DNA of 64,000 bases from Xenorhabdus mauleonii (lineage in GTDB: Bacteria; Pseudomonadota; Gammaproteobacteria; Enterobacterales; Enterobacteriaceae): the NCBI RefSeq assembly GCF_900113945.1, contig NZ_FORG01000004.1:186001-250000 (forward strand), read 5' to 3'. Numbering within the stretch: the stretch's first letter is position 1; each line of letters starts with the position of its first letter. Of the stretch, positions 1 to 8,914 are shown piece by piece. Under the pieces are notes generated by a model. That model searched no databases. It saw only the letters and a program-made list of their open reading frames with translations, and was not told the DNA's origin. The position numbers were made by a program, and so were the translations under genes.

Positions 1-705
1 AAGAAATTCTGATGCGCCAATATCGTTTAACGTTTCTAATAAGGCCAGACTGGTTCCAACTACCAAAGCAGGGCGGGCCATTGGTAACGCAACCCGGAAA
101 AAAGTTCCTGTGGCGCTAAGGCCTAAAGTTCGTGCAGCTTCCAGCAAATGAGCAGGTTGGCTGATAAACATGGCTCGCATGGTGAGGTAAACATATGGAT
201 ACAATACTAGGCCAAGCAGAATGGTCGCCCCGCTCATAGATCGCAAATCGGGTAGGCGAAATTGCCGTGGGCTATCGTAGCCTAGAATACTGCGTATAGC
301 CTCTTGAATCGGGCCAATCGGGTGCAGTAAATCTAACCAAGCAAAAGCGACAATGTAAGTTGGCATCGCCAATGGCAGCAGTAATGCCCAGCTAACCAGC
401 CGTTTTCCCGGAAAGTCAAACGCAGTCACCAACCAAGCGCAGCCCGCTCCAATTGATATAACAAGTATGGCGACCCCAACCAAGAGAATTAATGTATTAA
501 AAATTGCACTAGGCAAAACGTAGTGTATCAAGTGCTCCCAATGAGAGATCCCTGCGTTTGTGGCTAACCACAATAAGGACATCAAAGGAGTCAAAATGCC
601 CAGTGCAACGCTTATGGCTGATATACTGAGCAGAGAAAAAATGAAGCGCGCACGCCTAAAGGCGCCGCGCTTATCAGCTGAAGGTACTTTATTGATCGAA
701 GCCAA
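1..705 (-). CDS. Iron(III) ABC transporter permease, FbpB/SfuB type (3' end outside window)
   Basis: Translating the minus strand from about 705 to the window edge gives an unbroken hydrophobic frame of at least 234 residues with several membrane segments. It includes the motif LLPLAMPTYIVAFAW and a permease loop of the EAARTLGLS...FFRVALPMARPAL kind, the EAA loop that contacts the ATPase. This is the N-terminal half of a two-module Fbp/Sfu/Afu inner-membrane permease. The frame opens at a TTG at 705, overlapping the end of the binding-protein gene by 17 bases, which suggests coupled translation; no ATG lies nearby, so the exact start is uncertain. Together with the binding protein upstream it would import ferric iron from the periplasm. 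The C-terminal part and the ATPase gene are beyond the left edge. Confidence 0.8.
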   Translation of the reverse strand, partial: MASINKVPSADKRGAFRRARFIFSLLSISAISVALGILTPLMSLLWLATNAGISHWEHLIHYVLPSAIFNTLILLVGVAILVISIGAGCAWLVTAFDFPGKRLVSWALLLPLAMPTYIVAFAWLDLLHPIGPIQEAIRSILGYDSPRQFRLPDLRSMSGATILLGLVLYPYVYLTMRAMFISQPAHLLEAARTLGLSATGTFFRVALPMARPALVVGTSLALLETLNDIGASEFL

Positions 706-1735
706 CTTTATCTACCAATTCGCTAGCTTTTTTACGGAATTTAACGATATCAGTGAGCGAAATGTTATCCACTTCAACATGACCTATCGCATTTCCTATC
801 GTCTTATCAAGCTGAACGCCTTTACGGACAGGATACTCGTAGTTAGCTTGTGCATAGAGTTGTTGAGCTGGCGCTGAAACGAGGTATTCCATCAATTTTA
901 CAGCTTGCTCTTTATGTGGAGCATTCTTTGCTACCGCGGCTCCCGATATATTGACGTGGGTTCCGCCGTTCTTAAATGTAGGCTGAATAACGTTGATTGC
1001 ATCACCCCATTTACGGGCATCAGTGCCTTCTTTTGCATTCTTCATACGGCCGACATAGTAAGAGTTTGCTAATCCCACGTCACAAATACCGCCCAGGATA
1101 TCGCGTGCCACATCGCGATCACCCCCAGTCGCTTTGCGTGCAAGATTGCCTTTCACACCACGCAACCAAGATTCAGTTTTTGCTTCACCATCATGTGCAA
1201 TCATGGCTGCAATGAGTGCTGTATTATAGGGGTGCTGGCCTGCGCGGATGCATACCTTGCCTTTCCATTTTGGGGCAGCGAGATCTTCATAATTAATGTG
1301 AGTAATCGGCAGCGATTTTTCTACATAAAGCACACGAGAACGCATTGAAAGACTAAACCAGTGATTATTTTTATCACGCAATTCGGCAGGGATTACCTCG
1401 ACTAAAGTCGTTGATTCAATAGGCTGAGTCACTCCGGCATCAACAAGATCCATGAGATTACCTGCATCGACAGTCATCAGTAGATCTGCGGGTGAATTTT
1501 TACCTTCGGCTTTTACTCGCTCTAACATTCCATCCTTAATGAATACCGTGTTTACATTGATGGATGTTTCTTTTTTAAATTCATCAAGCAGTGGTTGAAT
1601 CAGGCCAGGTTCCCGTGTCGTGTAGAGAGTTAGAGAATCCTGCGCAATAGCAGGTAATGCAAAGGAGGCCAGCAATGATGATGACAATGTAAGTAAATAC
1701 GCTTTTTTACGTATACCTGACAACGTTTTTGACAT
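689..1735 (-). CDS. Periplasmic iron(III)-binding protein of ABC transporter (FbpA/SfuA family)
   Basis: The 348-aa protein starts with a signal peptide (basic MSKTLSGIRKK, hydrophobic core, probable cleavage after AIA near residue 31). The mature part begins SLTLYTTREPGLIQPLLDEF, the usual N-terminal lobe of ferric-binding proteins. The adjacent tyrosines in NSYYVGRM (about residue 225) match the Tyr pair that ligates iron in FbpA/FutA. Length is normal for the family. It delivers ferric iron to the permease encoded directly downstream. A Fur-box candidate lies about 80 bases upstream of the start, which fits iron repression. The substrate could be a ferric chelate rather than free iron. Confidence 0.9.
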   Translation of the reverse strand: MSKTLSGIRKKAYLLTLSSSLLASFALPAIAQDSLTLYTTREPGLIQPLLDEFKKETSINVNTVFIKDGMLERVKAEGKNSPADLLMTVDAGNLMDLVDAGVTQPIESTTLVEVIPAELRDKNNHWFSLSMRSRVLYVEKSLPITHINYEDLAAPKWKGKVCIRAGQHPYNTALIAAMIAHDGEAKTESWLRGVKGNLARKATGGDRDVARDILGGICDVGLANSYYVGRMKNAKEGTDARKWGDAINVIQPTFKNGGTHVNISGAAVAKNAPHKEQAVKLMEYLVSAPAQQLYAQANYEYPVRKGVQLDKTIGNAIGHVEVDNISLTDIVKFRKKASELVDKVGFDQ

Positions 1736-1815
1736 GTTCTTATCTACTCCGGAATTTAGGTAATGCGTAACTTAATGAAAATATGGGTTTTTATTTAAGG
1801 AGCATGATTATATAT

Positions 1816-1834
1816 GATAATGAGTCTCGTTTGC
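1816..1834 (-). promoter_or_regulatory. Fur-box candidate upstream of the iron transporter
   Basis: By hand alignment the sequence GATAATGAGTCTCGTTTGC matches the 19-base Fur consensus (GATAATGATAATCATTATC) at about 13 of 19 positions, with the left half (GATAATGA) intact. It lies in the AT-rich gap in front of the ferric-binding-protein gene, where an iron-responsive operator would be expected. The rest of the 1736-2199 gap holds no gene that I can see, only promoter-like AT-rich DNA and the arsR promoter. Confidence 0.45.
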
Positions 1835-2144
1835 AATTATATTCATCGTAATTATTAATCTATTTCAATTAATTACAAAAACAAAAGCAAACTGAGAATA
1901 ATTAACAAAACCTCTAAATAATAATCCATTTATATTAATTGCGATATTTACATTCATTTATTTTTATTTTGTTATCATTTTCATCTATAACATGGTCGAT
2001 ATAAAAGACAGGGTTGAGGGTGAGAAAAGCCAAGTTTTATAATCATTTTTAATAAAAAAGCAGCACCTAGAAACATCATTCTTCACCGCTAAACACGAAC
2101 CTGACTAAGCACTCGGCGGGCTAACCTCTAACAACATATTCGGT

Positions 2145-2173
2145 TTGACGCATATATTATTTGGATGTAAATT
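2145..2173 (+). promoter_or_regulatory. Probable arsR promoter
   Basis: TTGACG at 2145-2150 is followed after 17 bases by TAAATT at 2168-2173, itself preceded by TG (extended -10). The stretch around 2133-2160 (CATATTCGG then TTTGACGCATATAT) resembles the AT-rich ArsR operators that overlap ars promoters, so autorepression relieved by arsenite is likely. Confidence 0.4.
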
Positions 2174-2199
2174 GCAAAACAGATTACAAAGGAGCAAGC

Positions 2200-2535
2200 A
2201 TGGAACCATTACAATTGTTTAAGATATTGAGTGATCAAACGAGACTGGACATCGTATTGCTTCTGAAAGCAGTCGGTGAATTGTGTGTCTGTGATATTTA
2301 TACCGCGTTAAATTTGTCTCAACCCAAAACTTCCCGTCATCTTGCTATGTTGCGAGAATGCGGTTTATTACTGGATTCAAAGCATGGTAAATGGGTTCAT
2401 TACAGATTATCACCTGCATTATTGCCGTGGGTAAAGAACATGATAGACCTGACTTATGCCACAGAGAAAAACAGGGTTTCTCAATTGATTAATGCGATAG
2501 AGACAAATAACTCTGTCGGCAGTTGCTCTGCTTAA
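2200..2535 (+). CDS. arsR: ArsR-type metalloregulatory repressor
   Basis: This is a 111-aa winged-helix repressor of the SmtB/ArsR family. The motif ELCVCDIYTAL carries the paired cysteines (CxC) that bind As(III)/Sb(III) at the start of the DNA-recognition helix, followed by LSQPKTSRHLAMLRECGLL, the recognition helix-turn-helix. The ATG at 2200 is chosen over an upstream TTG at 2161 because AAAGGAG stands directly before it and the ArsR family starts with a short leader before the first helix. It should repress itself and the downstream pump gene arsB until arsenite binds. A C-terminal NSVGSCSA tail adds another cysteine. Confidence 0.9.
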   Translation: MEPLQLFKILSDQTRLDIVLLLKAVGELCVCDIYTALNLSQPKTSRHLAMLRECGLLLDSKHGKWVHYRLSPALLPWVKNMIDLTYATEKNRVSQLINAIETNNSVGSCSA

Positions 2536-2738
2536 AAATTTTGAATCAATACATATGGAAAATCATATATAATTTCATCATTATGAAAAACTTTGAAAAA
2601 GTGACACTGACAAAACGTGTTGCCATCGTCCTTTTTTAAAAAATGAGCAGGTTGGAATATCAGCATGAAGTCAATTAGCTGATTAATCATTATTCGCGGA
2701 TAAAAGGCGCTTTTCAGCATCTTTTAAAAGAGGTTGTT

Positions 2739-4028
2739 ATGCTTATCGCAGCACTAATATTTATTCTGACGATTACTTTTGTTATTTGGCAGCCTAAAGG
2801 GTTAGGTATTGGCTGGAGTGCAACTCTCGGGGCAATATTGGCTTTGGCATTTGGTGTTATCAGTTTTCAGGATATTCCCGTTGTCTGGAACATTGTCTGG
2901 AATGCGACAGCAACATTCGTTGCCGTGATCATCATCAGCCTTCTTTTAGATGAAAGTGGTTTCTTCGAATGGGCAGCATTGCATGTAGCAAAATGGGGCG
3001 GAGGAAAAGGGCGGTTACTGTTCAGTTATATCGTTTTGCTCGGCGCTTCCGTTGCCGCTTTATTTGCTAATGATGGTGCAGCGCTGATTTTGACCCCCAT
3101 CGTCATCGCCATGTTATTAGCGTTAGGCTTTAACAAAGGAACAACGTTGGCGTTTGTAATGGCCGCTGGTTTCATTGCTGATACAGCCAGTTTGCCGCTT
3201 ATTGTCTCCAATCTGGTCAACATCGTTTCTGCTGATTTCTTCAATATCGGTTTTAGTGAATATGCATCTATCATGGTTCCCGTTGATATTGCCGCTATTG
3301 TCGCAACGTTAATGATGCTGCATTACTTTTTTCGCAAAGACATACCTCAACAATATGAGGTCTCAAAACTGGGCAACCCGGCTTTAGCAATTAAGGATAT
3401 GACAACATTTAAAGCAGGATGGTTTGTATTGGTGTCATTATTGATAGGTTTCTTTGTGTTAGAGCCTTTGGGGATTCCAGTCAGTGCTATTGCTGCAATA
3501 GGAGCGTTAATTCTTTGGATCATTGCTTCCAAAGGACACGTGATTAACACAAAGAAAGTGTTACGTGGTGCACCGTGGCAAATTGTGATTTTTTCACTTG
3601 GCATGTATTTGGTTGTGTATGGTTTAAGAAATGCTGGGTTAACCAACTATCTTTCAGAAATACTCAATTATCTTGCTGATAAAGGTCTATGGGCAGCAAC
3701 GCTGGGGACTGGGTTTATCACTGCTTTTTTATCTTCCATCATGAATAACATGCCAACCGTGTTAATCGGCGCATTATCCATTGAAGGGAGTGAGGCTACC
3801 GGATTAATACAGCAAGCAATGGTTTATGCAAATGTCATCGGGGCTGATTTAGGGCCAAAAATCACTCCCATTGGAAGTTTAGCAACCTTGTTATGGTTAC
3901 ACGTTTTATCGCAAAAAAATATGACCATCACATGGGGATACTATTTTAAAACAGGCATTATCATGACCATCCCTGTATTAACAGTCACGTTAATCGCTTT
4001 AGTGCTCAGGCTTTCACTATTAAATTAA
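2739..4028 (+). CDS. arsB: Arsenite/antimonite efflux pump ArsB
   Basis: The 429-aa polytopic membrane protein is the length of ArsB. It carries the family hallmarks [22 protein letters not shown] near residue 105 and [13 protein letters not shown] near residue 336, with about 12 hydrophobic segments. It exports arsenite or antimonite from the cytosol using the proton gradient. It follows arsR by 203 bases, which contain no gene. No arsC (arsenate reductase) or arsA/arsD follows within the window; a hairpin terminator closes the unit. The operon is therefore arsRB only, giving arsenite resistance, with arsenate resistance depending on a reductase elsewhere. Confidence 0.93.
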   Translation: MLIAALIFILTITFVIWQPKGLGIGWSATLGAILALAFGVISFQDIPVVWNIVWNATATFVAVIIISLLLDESGFFEWAALHVAKWGGGKGRLLFSYIVLLGASVAALFANDGAALILTPIVIAMLLALGFNKGTTLAFVMAAGFIADTASLPLIVSNLVNIVSADFFNIGFSEYASIMVPVDIAAIVATLMMLHYFFRKDIPQQYEVSKLGNPALAIKDMTTFKAGWFVLVSLLIGFFVLEPLGIPVSAIAAIGALILWIIASKGHVINTKKVLRGAPWQIVIFSLGMYLVVYGLRNAGLTNYLSEILNYLADKGLWAATLGTGFITAFLSSIMNNMPTVLIGALSIEGSEATGLIQQAMVYANVIGADLGPKITPIGSLATLLWLHVLSQKNMTITWGYYFKTGIIMTIPVLTVTLIALVLRLSLLN

Positions 4029-4080
4029 TGGTAACGTGCCTCCGACAAGGTAGGCTTTAATTAAGCTTACTTGAAGGCCG

Positions 4081-4126
4081 AAGCCGCAGTCACTGACTTC
4101 CATCTAAGTGACTGCGGCTTTTCTTT
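4081..4126 (+). terminator. Rho-independent terminator after arsB
   Basis: AAGCCGCAGTCACT (4081-4094) pairs perfectly with AGTGACTGCGGCTT (4107-4120), with a 12-base loop, followed by TTCTTTTTT. It ends the arsRB unit and lies just past the 3' end of the opposing agmatine deiminase relic. Confidence 0.85.
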
Positions 4127-4127
4127 T

Positions 4128-4642
4128 TTATTCGTCAGGGGTGAGCATTGTGAAATCGGGTTGCTGCATGGTCACACAATGGATCCCACCGCCGCCAATT
4201 GCAATGTAATCAATATCCACTTGAACAATGCGTTGCTGCGGAAATAGAGATTCCATTAACTCTTTTGCTTCCGCATCCGCTTTTTTGTCACCAAACTCTG
4301 GCAGGATAATTCCGCCGTTACACGGGTAAAAATTGATATAACCGGCAGCAAAATCCGGATATACCTCTCGGTTAACCCGCGTATGAAGTGGGTTATTAAC
4401 TATGTGAATAGTATCAAGCAGTTAACTTCTATCGCGCCGCCTTCCAGTATCAACGGGCTGGTATATAGCGGCATCCCGCAGTATTCCGCCATGACTGCCG
4501 CAACTCCAGCATCTTGTTCTGAGGTCTGTTTTCCACCCCAGCCATTAAAGTTGAAGCTGATGGCAGTCGGTTTATGTGTTGCAGTGTCATAAACAAAATT
4601 TTCGGGTTTAAATTTACTGGTAATATAGTGGATGACGAGCAT
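4128..4642 (-). pseudogene. aguA: Agmatine deiminase relic (internally deleted, N-terminus lost)
   Basis: Two separated pieces of an agmatine deiminase (peptidylarginine deiminase family) can be read on the minus strand. The first (about 4400-4642) contains FNGWGGKQ and the substrate-site motif LILEGGAIEV. The second (4128-4385) contains FAAGYINFYPCNGGIILPEF and ends with GGGGIHC, the active-site cysteine motif, and a normal stop. The first roughly 100 residues and about 150 residues between the pieces are missing, and a stop closes the first piece. The intact enzyme would convert agmatine to N-carbamoylputrescine in putrescine synthesis; this copy cannot be functional. Confidence 0.85.
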
Positions 4643-4743
4643 ATCTATGAATTATTACTAGAGTAAAAATGCATGAGTTTTATTGCGGTAATCGAATAAC
4701 AAAAGAAAAAAGGTAGACTAATTGATGGCCTACCTTTTATGTT

Positions 4744-5712
4744 TTATTGGTTATTCCCTTTAGCGCTATAATTTATTGGAACCCAACGATAGCCATTATC
4801 AACCGCCTTTTTCACATGTCCGAATCCCGGGAATGAAATATGGGCAGCGGCAACCCAGTCACCTGATTTAACGGTCTCAGCCAAAACACTTTCGCGTGTT
4901 GAAACCGCCTGTTTTTGGTTAACATCAAAATGGATTGCCACGTCAGGTTCAGGCATCTGAACCGCTTTTGCATGAATGATATCTCCCCAGAAAATCATAT
5001 TTTGGCCGTGATTGCTGATACGATAAATAACACTGCCGGGGGTATGTCCTGGAGCCGGAATGGCACTAATCCCGGGCATGATATCTGTCGGGGCCTGAAA
5101 TGTCTGGAGTTTTCCGGCGTTAATGATAGGGCGCAGGGATAACTCTGACTCTGCAAATGTGTACTGCTGACTTTTTTCCACTTTACTGATATTAGCGGGA
5201 TCGAGCCACCAACTGACATCTTTCTGATCCACATAAACCTTCGCATTAGGGAAGGCCGGCAACCCATTGAACTGCACACCACCGGAATGATCTCCGTGGA
5301 TATGAGTTAACAGGACAATATCAATATTTTCTGGCAGGATGCCTGCTTCACGCAGGTTAGTCAGTAAATGGCCGCCAGCCTCTCCCATAAGTGCACCGGC
5401 ACCAGTATCAACCAGAATAAGTTGTTTACCGGTATTAATTACAAAAGTATTAATAGAAGTTTCAGCCAATGGCGTCATCGCATCCTTGGCCATCTGACGC
5501 TTTAATTTCTCAGGTGAAATATTCGTTAGTAATTTATCCAGAGGGATAGTTACCGTTCCATCAGAAACAGCCGTTATCTGCCATTCACCTAACATCATCC
5601 GGTAATAGCCGGGTGCCTGTTGTTGCGTGACCGGTACAGGTTGGGCAAGGAGTGGTGTTGTCGTAAGCAGGCTGCCCGTAAGAATTGCAAGCAGTGTTAG
5701 TGCGGTTTTCAT
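4744..5712 (-). CDS. Secreted metallo-beta-lactamase-fold hydrolase
   Basis: The 322-aa protein begins with a signal peptide (MKTALTLLAILTGSLLTTTP, likely cut after LLA), so it acts in the periplasm or outside. The motif THIHGDHSGG near residue 136 is the HxHxDH zinc site of the metallo-beta-lactamase fold; GHTPGSVIYRI and AAHISFPGFGH supply further histidine ligands, and DTGAG precedes the first metal motif. This layout is that of the lactonase/alkyl-sulfatase-like MBL-fold hydrolases, not of true carbapenemases. The substrate is unknown. It is divergent from a LysR regulator gene 78 bases away, its probable controller. Confidence 0.85.
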   Translation of the reverse strand: MKTALTLLAILTGSLLTTTPLLAQPVPVTQQQAPGYYRMMLGEWQITAVSDGTVTIPLDKLLTNISPEKLKRQMAKDAMTPLAETSINTFVINTGKQLILVDTGAGALMGEAGGHLLTNLREAGILPENIDIVLLTHIHGDHSGGVQFNGLPAFPNAKVYVDQKDVSWWLDPANISKVEKSQQYTFAESELSLRPIINAGKLQTFQAPTDIMPGISAIPAPGHTPGSVIYRISNHGQNMIFWGDIIHAKAVQMPEPDVAIHFDVNQKQAVSTRESVLAETVKSGDWVAAAHISFPGFGHVKKAVDNGYRWVPINYSAKGNNQ

Positions 5713-5790
5713 TTTCTTTTCCTATCAATATGTTTGACCTGCATCAGTATTATGGAGATAGTGTTATCAAACAAATTGATTGAATTTATT

Positions 5791-6735
5791 ATGACTATTA
5801 ATGAAAATAATTTTAGGGGCATGGATCTGAATCTGCTGGTTACCTTTATGGTATTGTTCAGGGAGCAGAGTGTTTCTGTTGCCGCAGATAAACTTCATTT
5901 GGGGCAACCAGCAGTTAGTGCATCACTGGCGCGTTTACGTAACATGTTTAATGATCCGTTATTTATCCGCAGCGGTCACCGGATGCAGCCTACACATAGA
6001 GCGGTAGAAATTCACCAATCGATTTTACCGATAATGACCCAGTTACAGACCTTCGTGTTTAAATCCGACGAGTTTATTCCAGCAACGGTACAAGCAACCA
6101 TGACATTAGGTATGACCGACTGGATTGAAATGTTGTTGATGCCAAAATTATTGCCGATACTTGCCTCTAGAGCTCCGGGACTCAGAATTAATACTGTTGA
6201 AAGCGATCCTTTTATAGATGCACAGCAGTTGGAAAAAGGAACGCTCGATATGGCCATTTCCGTGGCAGTGCCGTCAATACAGCATATTTGTAGGCAAACA
6301 GTGATCCCGATGAATTTTGTTATGCTATGGGATACAGGCCAACTGACATTAAAAACACCTGTGATCACTGAAAATTATGCTGCATTGCAACATGTTATGG
6401 TGAGTTATAAATCAGCAAACCGAAGCCAGATAGATACCTTACTGGAATCAAAAGGGCTGTCCCGCAGTGTCGTTTATACAACACCACATTTTTCCGCCTT
6501 GCCAGGATTACTGAAAGCCATGCCGCTTATCACTACTGTGCCGTGTGCATTAGGGAAACTATGGCAACAAGAGTATGGTTTTGAGAGCAGTCCGTTACTG
6601 TTCGATATTCCGTCGTTTGATATCGGTTTATTGTGGCACGAACGTAATAATAGCCATCCGATCCTGATGTGGTTAAAGACAATCATTGCTGAATTATTTG
6701 ATTGCGGATATGAAAATGGCAGTGAGCATGGATAG
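5791..6735 (+). CDS. LysR-family transcriptional regulator (NodD/PnbR-like)
   Basis: The N-terminal part reads MDLNLLVTFMVLFREQSVS, then AADKLHLGQPAVSASLARLR, the LysR helix-turn-helix, followed by the LysR effector-binding domain; 314 aa is within the family range. Three starts are possible: TTG 5734, ATG 5791 and ATG 5821. The 5791 ATG is chosen as a compromise because none has a well-spaced ribosome binding site and family members keep a short leader before MDLNLL. It is divergent from the secreted MBL-fold hydrolase gene, which it probably regulates. The inducer is not evident. Confidence 0.82.
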   Translation: MTINENNFRGMDLNLLVTFMVLFREQSVSVAADKLHLGQPAVSASLARLRNMFNDPLFIRSGHRMQPTHRAVEIHQSILPIMTQLQTFVFKSDEFIPATVQATMTLGMTDWIEMLLMPKLLPILASRAPGLRINTVESDPFIDAQQLEKGTLDMAISVAVPSIQHICRQTVIPMNFVMLWDTGQLTLKTPVITENYAALQHVMVSYKSANRSQIDTLLESKGLSRSVVYTTPHFSALPGLLKAMPLITTVPCALGKLWQQEYGFESSPLLFDIPSFDIGLLWHERNNSHPILMWLKTIIAELFDCGYENGSEHG

Positions 6736-6751
6736 TATAAAAATCCATAAC

Positions 6752-7681
6752 TTAACTCATTCGCTCATCCAATGCATTACGTCGATATTTACCGGGGCTC
6801 ACAGCCATAACCCGTTTAAACGCCGTACTGAATGCGCTCTCCGATTCATAGCCTGAAGAGAAGGCGATAGTGGCAACGCTGTCGCTGCTGTTTTGCAAAC
6901 GATCTGCCGCCTTCAGCATTCGCCAGCGGGACAGATACTCCATCGCTGTCCTGCCAACCAGCGCTTTAAAACGCTGAGCAAAGACGGTACGGGATACGCC
7001 TGCCACCTGCGCCAGCGAGAGCAGGGTCCAGTTACGTTCCGATTCTGCGTGAATCGCCATAATAGCCTGGCCAATTTGCTTATCGGTTAGCGCCCGAAAC
7101 CATCCCTGCGGCAGCGCGTCAGAAGTCGTCAGAAAAAGGCGCAACACTTGAACAAGCATCAGATGTGCCAGGTGTGTGGACATCAATATGCCTCCCGGTT
7201 TCGGCTCCCTTAACTCAGTGGCCCACTGCGCCAGAGACCAGCGAATCACCTCAGCCTGGTCGGTAGCCTTCGGAATGTGCACAATTGACGGTAGCGCATC
7301 AAACAGCACTCCGGCATGTTCACCGGAAAAGATGAACAGGCCACTTAAAATGAACACATCGCCGCCGCCATTGTACTTCACCAAGCCATTTCTGACGGCC
7401 TCTTCAGCCAGTGATGCCCCGTCCGTGACCGGTAGCGCCGGATCGGAAGAGAGCAGCAAACTCTGGTGGCTGTTGAGCAAAATACAGTCTCCGGCATGAA
7501 AACATATCGGCTTCTCAGCATCTTCAACTACGCCCCAGCACGTGCCTTTGGTCACAGCCATGAACTTTATGCCTTTTTTATAGGGCGGAAAGTTAAATGC
7601 CCAGTCACCCGCTGCGTCAAACCCCGCGTAGTACTGGCTGTGCGGTTGCAGTAAAGAAAGAACATCTGACAACGGATCCAT
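6752..7681 (-). CDS. AraC-family regulator with N-terminal cupin domain
   Basis: The N-terminal half (from MDPLSDVLSLL) is a cupin-type sensing domain that includes FPPYKKGIKFMAVTKG. The C-terminal 100 residues carry the double AraC helix-turn-helix, with SLAQVAGVSRTVFAQRFK and VATIAFSSGYESESAFSTAF. The ATG at 7681 gives 309 aa and the usual MDPL start of this family; an in-frame GTG at 7738 would add 19 residues. It is divergent from a short-chain dehydrogenase gene starting at 7794, the typical target of such regulators. The region is clearly more GC-rich than its neighbours, which suggests recent acquisition. Confidence 0.87.
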   Translation of the reverse strand: MDPLSDVLSLLQPHSQYYAGFDAAGDWAFNFPPYKKGIKFMAVTKGTCWGVVEDAEKPICFHAGDCILLNSHQSLLLSSDPALPVTDGASLAEEAVRNGLVKYNGGGDVFILSGLFIFSGEHAGVLFDALPSIVHIPKATDQAEVIRWSLAQWATELREPKPGGILMSTHLAHLMLVQVLRLFLTTSDALPQGWFRALTDKQIGQAIMAIHAESERNWTLLSLAQVAGVSRTVFAQRFKALVGRTAMEYLSRWRMLKAADRLQNSSDSVATIAFSSGYESESAFSTAFKRVMAVSPGKYRRNALDERMS

Positions 7682-7741
7682 AGTTATTCCGTACGATTGC
7701 AAAAGAAATAAGGACTCTAAAGCATGGATAGTACTCACAGC

Positions 7742-7754
7742 AACAATTATTGTT
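7742..7754. promoter_or_regulatory. Palindrome in the AraC-SDR divergent gap
   Basis: AACAATTATTGTT is a perfect palindrome around a central T, in the 112-base gap between the divergent regulator and dehydrogenase genes. It is an operator candidate by position only; AraC proteins usually bind direct repeats, so another regulator or chance is possible. Confidence 0.25.
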
Positions 7755-7793
7755 ACATCAGTATTTCGTCCCCATAAACGGAGAGTTTTCCCT

Positions 7794-8663
7794 ATGCATC
7801 ACGCCAATAAAGTATGGTTCATCACTGGCGCATCATCTGGTTTTGGTAAAGCGCTGGGCGAACTGGTGCTGGCAAAAGGCGACAGCGCCGTGCTCACTGC
7901 CCGCCGCCTCGAACCGCTTCAAGAGATTGCAGAAAAATACGGCGAGCGAGCCCTGCCGCTACAACTGGATGTCACCAGCCCGTTTGAGCGTGCCCGGGTG
8001 CTAAAAGCCGCATTCTTCCACTTTGGACGTATTGACGTACTGGCCAATATTGCCGGAGCCGGGGCCTATGGTGCACTGGAGGAGTTCACCTCCGAACAGA
8101 TCCGCGCCAATATGGAACTGAACTTCTTTGCTGCCGCCGAGCTGTCGCGGGGGATTCTGCCACATATGCGTGCTCAACAATCAGGACATATCCTCAATCT
8201 GACCAGCATTGCTGGCCTTGTGGCGTTCCCCGGCAACGGATTATATAACGCCTCGAAGTTTGCTCTGGAAGGTTTTACTGAATCGCTGCACCATGAGGTA
8301 AAACCGTTCGGTGTGCGCGTAACATTGATTGAACCTGGCGCGTTCCGTACCGGATTTGCCGGTGCTGCTGCAATGAAAGCCAAGGGAATCATTGCAGATT
8401 ATGCTCCGCTGGATGCCGGACTGGATGAGTACTTCTCCAGTCAGGATGGCCAGCAAATGGGCGATCCGGTCAAAGGTATGCAGCTGGTGATCGATATGGT
8501 GGAAAATGATACCGCACCTGTGCGTCTGATGCTGGGCGAGGATGCTTATCAGCTGTGGGAAAGCGCCGTCGCCTCGCGAAATCGTGATCTGAACACATGG
8601 CGGAAAAAAGGCATCGACACTGCCATCCCTGGCGCAGCCACAAATCCTGTTCAGGCAACCTGA
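7794..8663 (+). CDS. Short-chain dehydrogenase/reductase (SDR), classical type
   Basis: The 289-aa protein has the Rossmann glycine motif TGASSGFGKALG near residue 12, ARR after beta-2 (NADP preference), NIAGAG at the NNAG position, the catalytic serine in NLTSIAGL and YNASKFALEGF (catalytic Tyr and Lys). It is an NAD(P)-dependent oxidoreductase of unknown substrate, related to YdfG/Dhrs-type enzymes. GGAGAG precedes the ATG by eight bases. It is divergent from the AraC-type regulator gene and shares its GC-rich composition, so the two were probably gained together. Confidence 0.88.
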   Translation: MHHANKVWFITGASSGFGKALGELVLAKGDSAVLTARRLEPLQEIAEKYGERALPLQLDVTSPFERARVLKAAFFHFGRIDVLANIAGAGAYGALEEFTSEQIRANMELNFFAAAELSRGILPHMRAQQSGHILNLTSIAGLVAFPGNGLYNASKFALEGFTESLHHEVKPFGVRVTLIEPGAFRTGFAGAAAMKAKGIIADYAPLDAGLDEYFSSQDGQQMGDPVKGMQLVIDMVENDTAPVRLMLGEDAYQLWESAVASRNRDLNTWRKKGIDTAIPGAATNPVQAT

Positions 8664-8851
8664 TACTTTGTTGTTCAATAAATCCTTAATCCCCCCGGCA
8701 AATGTAAACCGGCCGGGGCTGAAATCGACACCATCTGTATATCCTTAAAAGGATAAAAAACTTTCTGGTGAAAGAATATTATCCTGCCGCTTTTATGCTT
8801 CCGATGATCCGCATTTGTGTCACTATGATAATAATCCTATATAATCCAGCG

Positions 8852-8883
8852 ATAACAACTATTGCTTTTGCAATAGTTGTTAT
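8852..8883. promoter_or_regulatory. Perfect 14-bp inverted repeat upstream of the MarR gene (operator candidate)
   Basis: ATAACAACTATTGC (8852-8865), loop TTTT, GCAATAGTTGTTAT (8870-8883). It lies 31 bases before the MarR start, where MarR-type repressors bind palindromes in their own promoters, and contains CAACTATTG, similar in style to known MarR/SlyA boxes. A terminator role for upstream transcription is less likely, as no T-run follows. Confidence 0.5.
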
Positions 8884-8914
8884 TTAATCTATATGTCAAA
8901 ATTAGGAACCGATT

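Noticed and set aside
560-877. Plus-strand frame opposite the iron transporter genes
   Set aside because: It is antisense to two well supported genes and has no own features.
8690-8720. GC-rich hairpin CCCCGGC/GCCGGGG after the SDR gene as a terminator
   Set aside because: The stem is real, but no T-run follows on the plus strand, so I do not call it a Rho-independent terminator.
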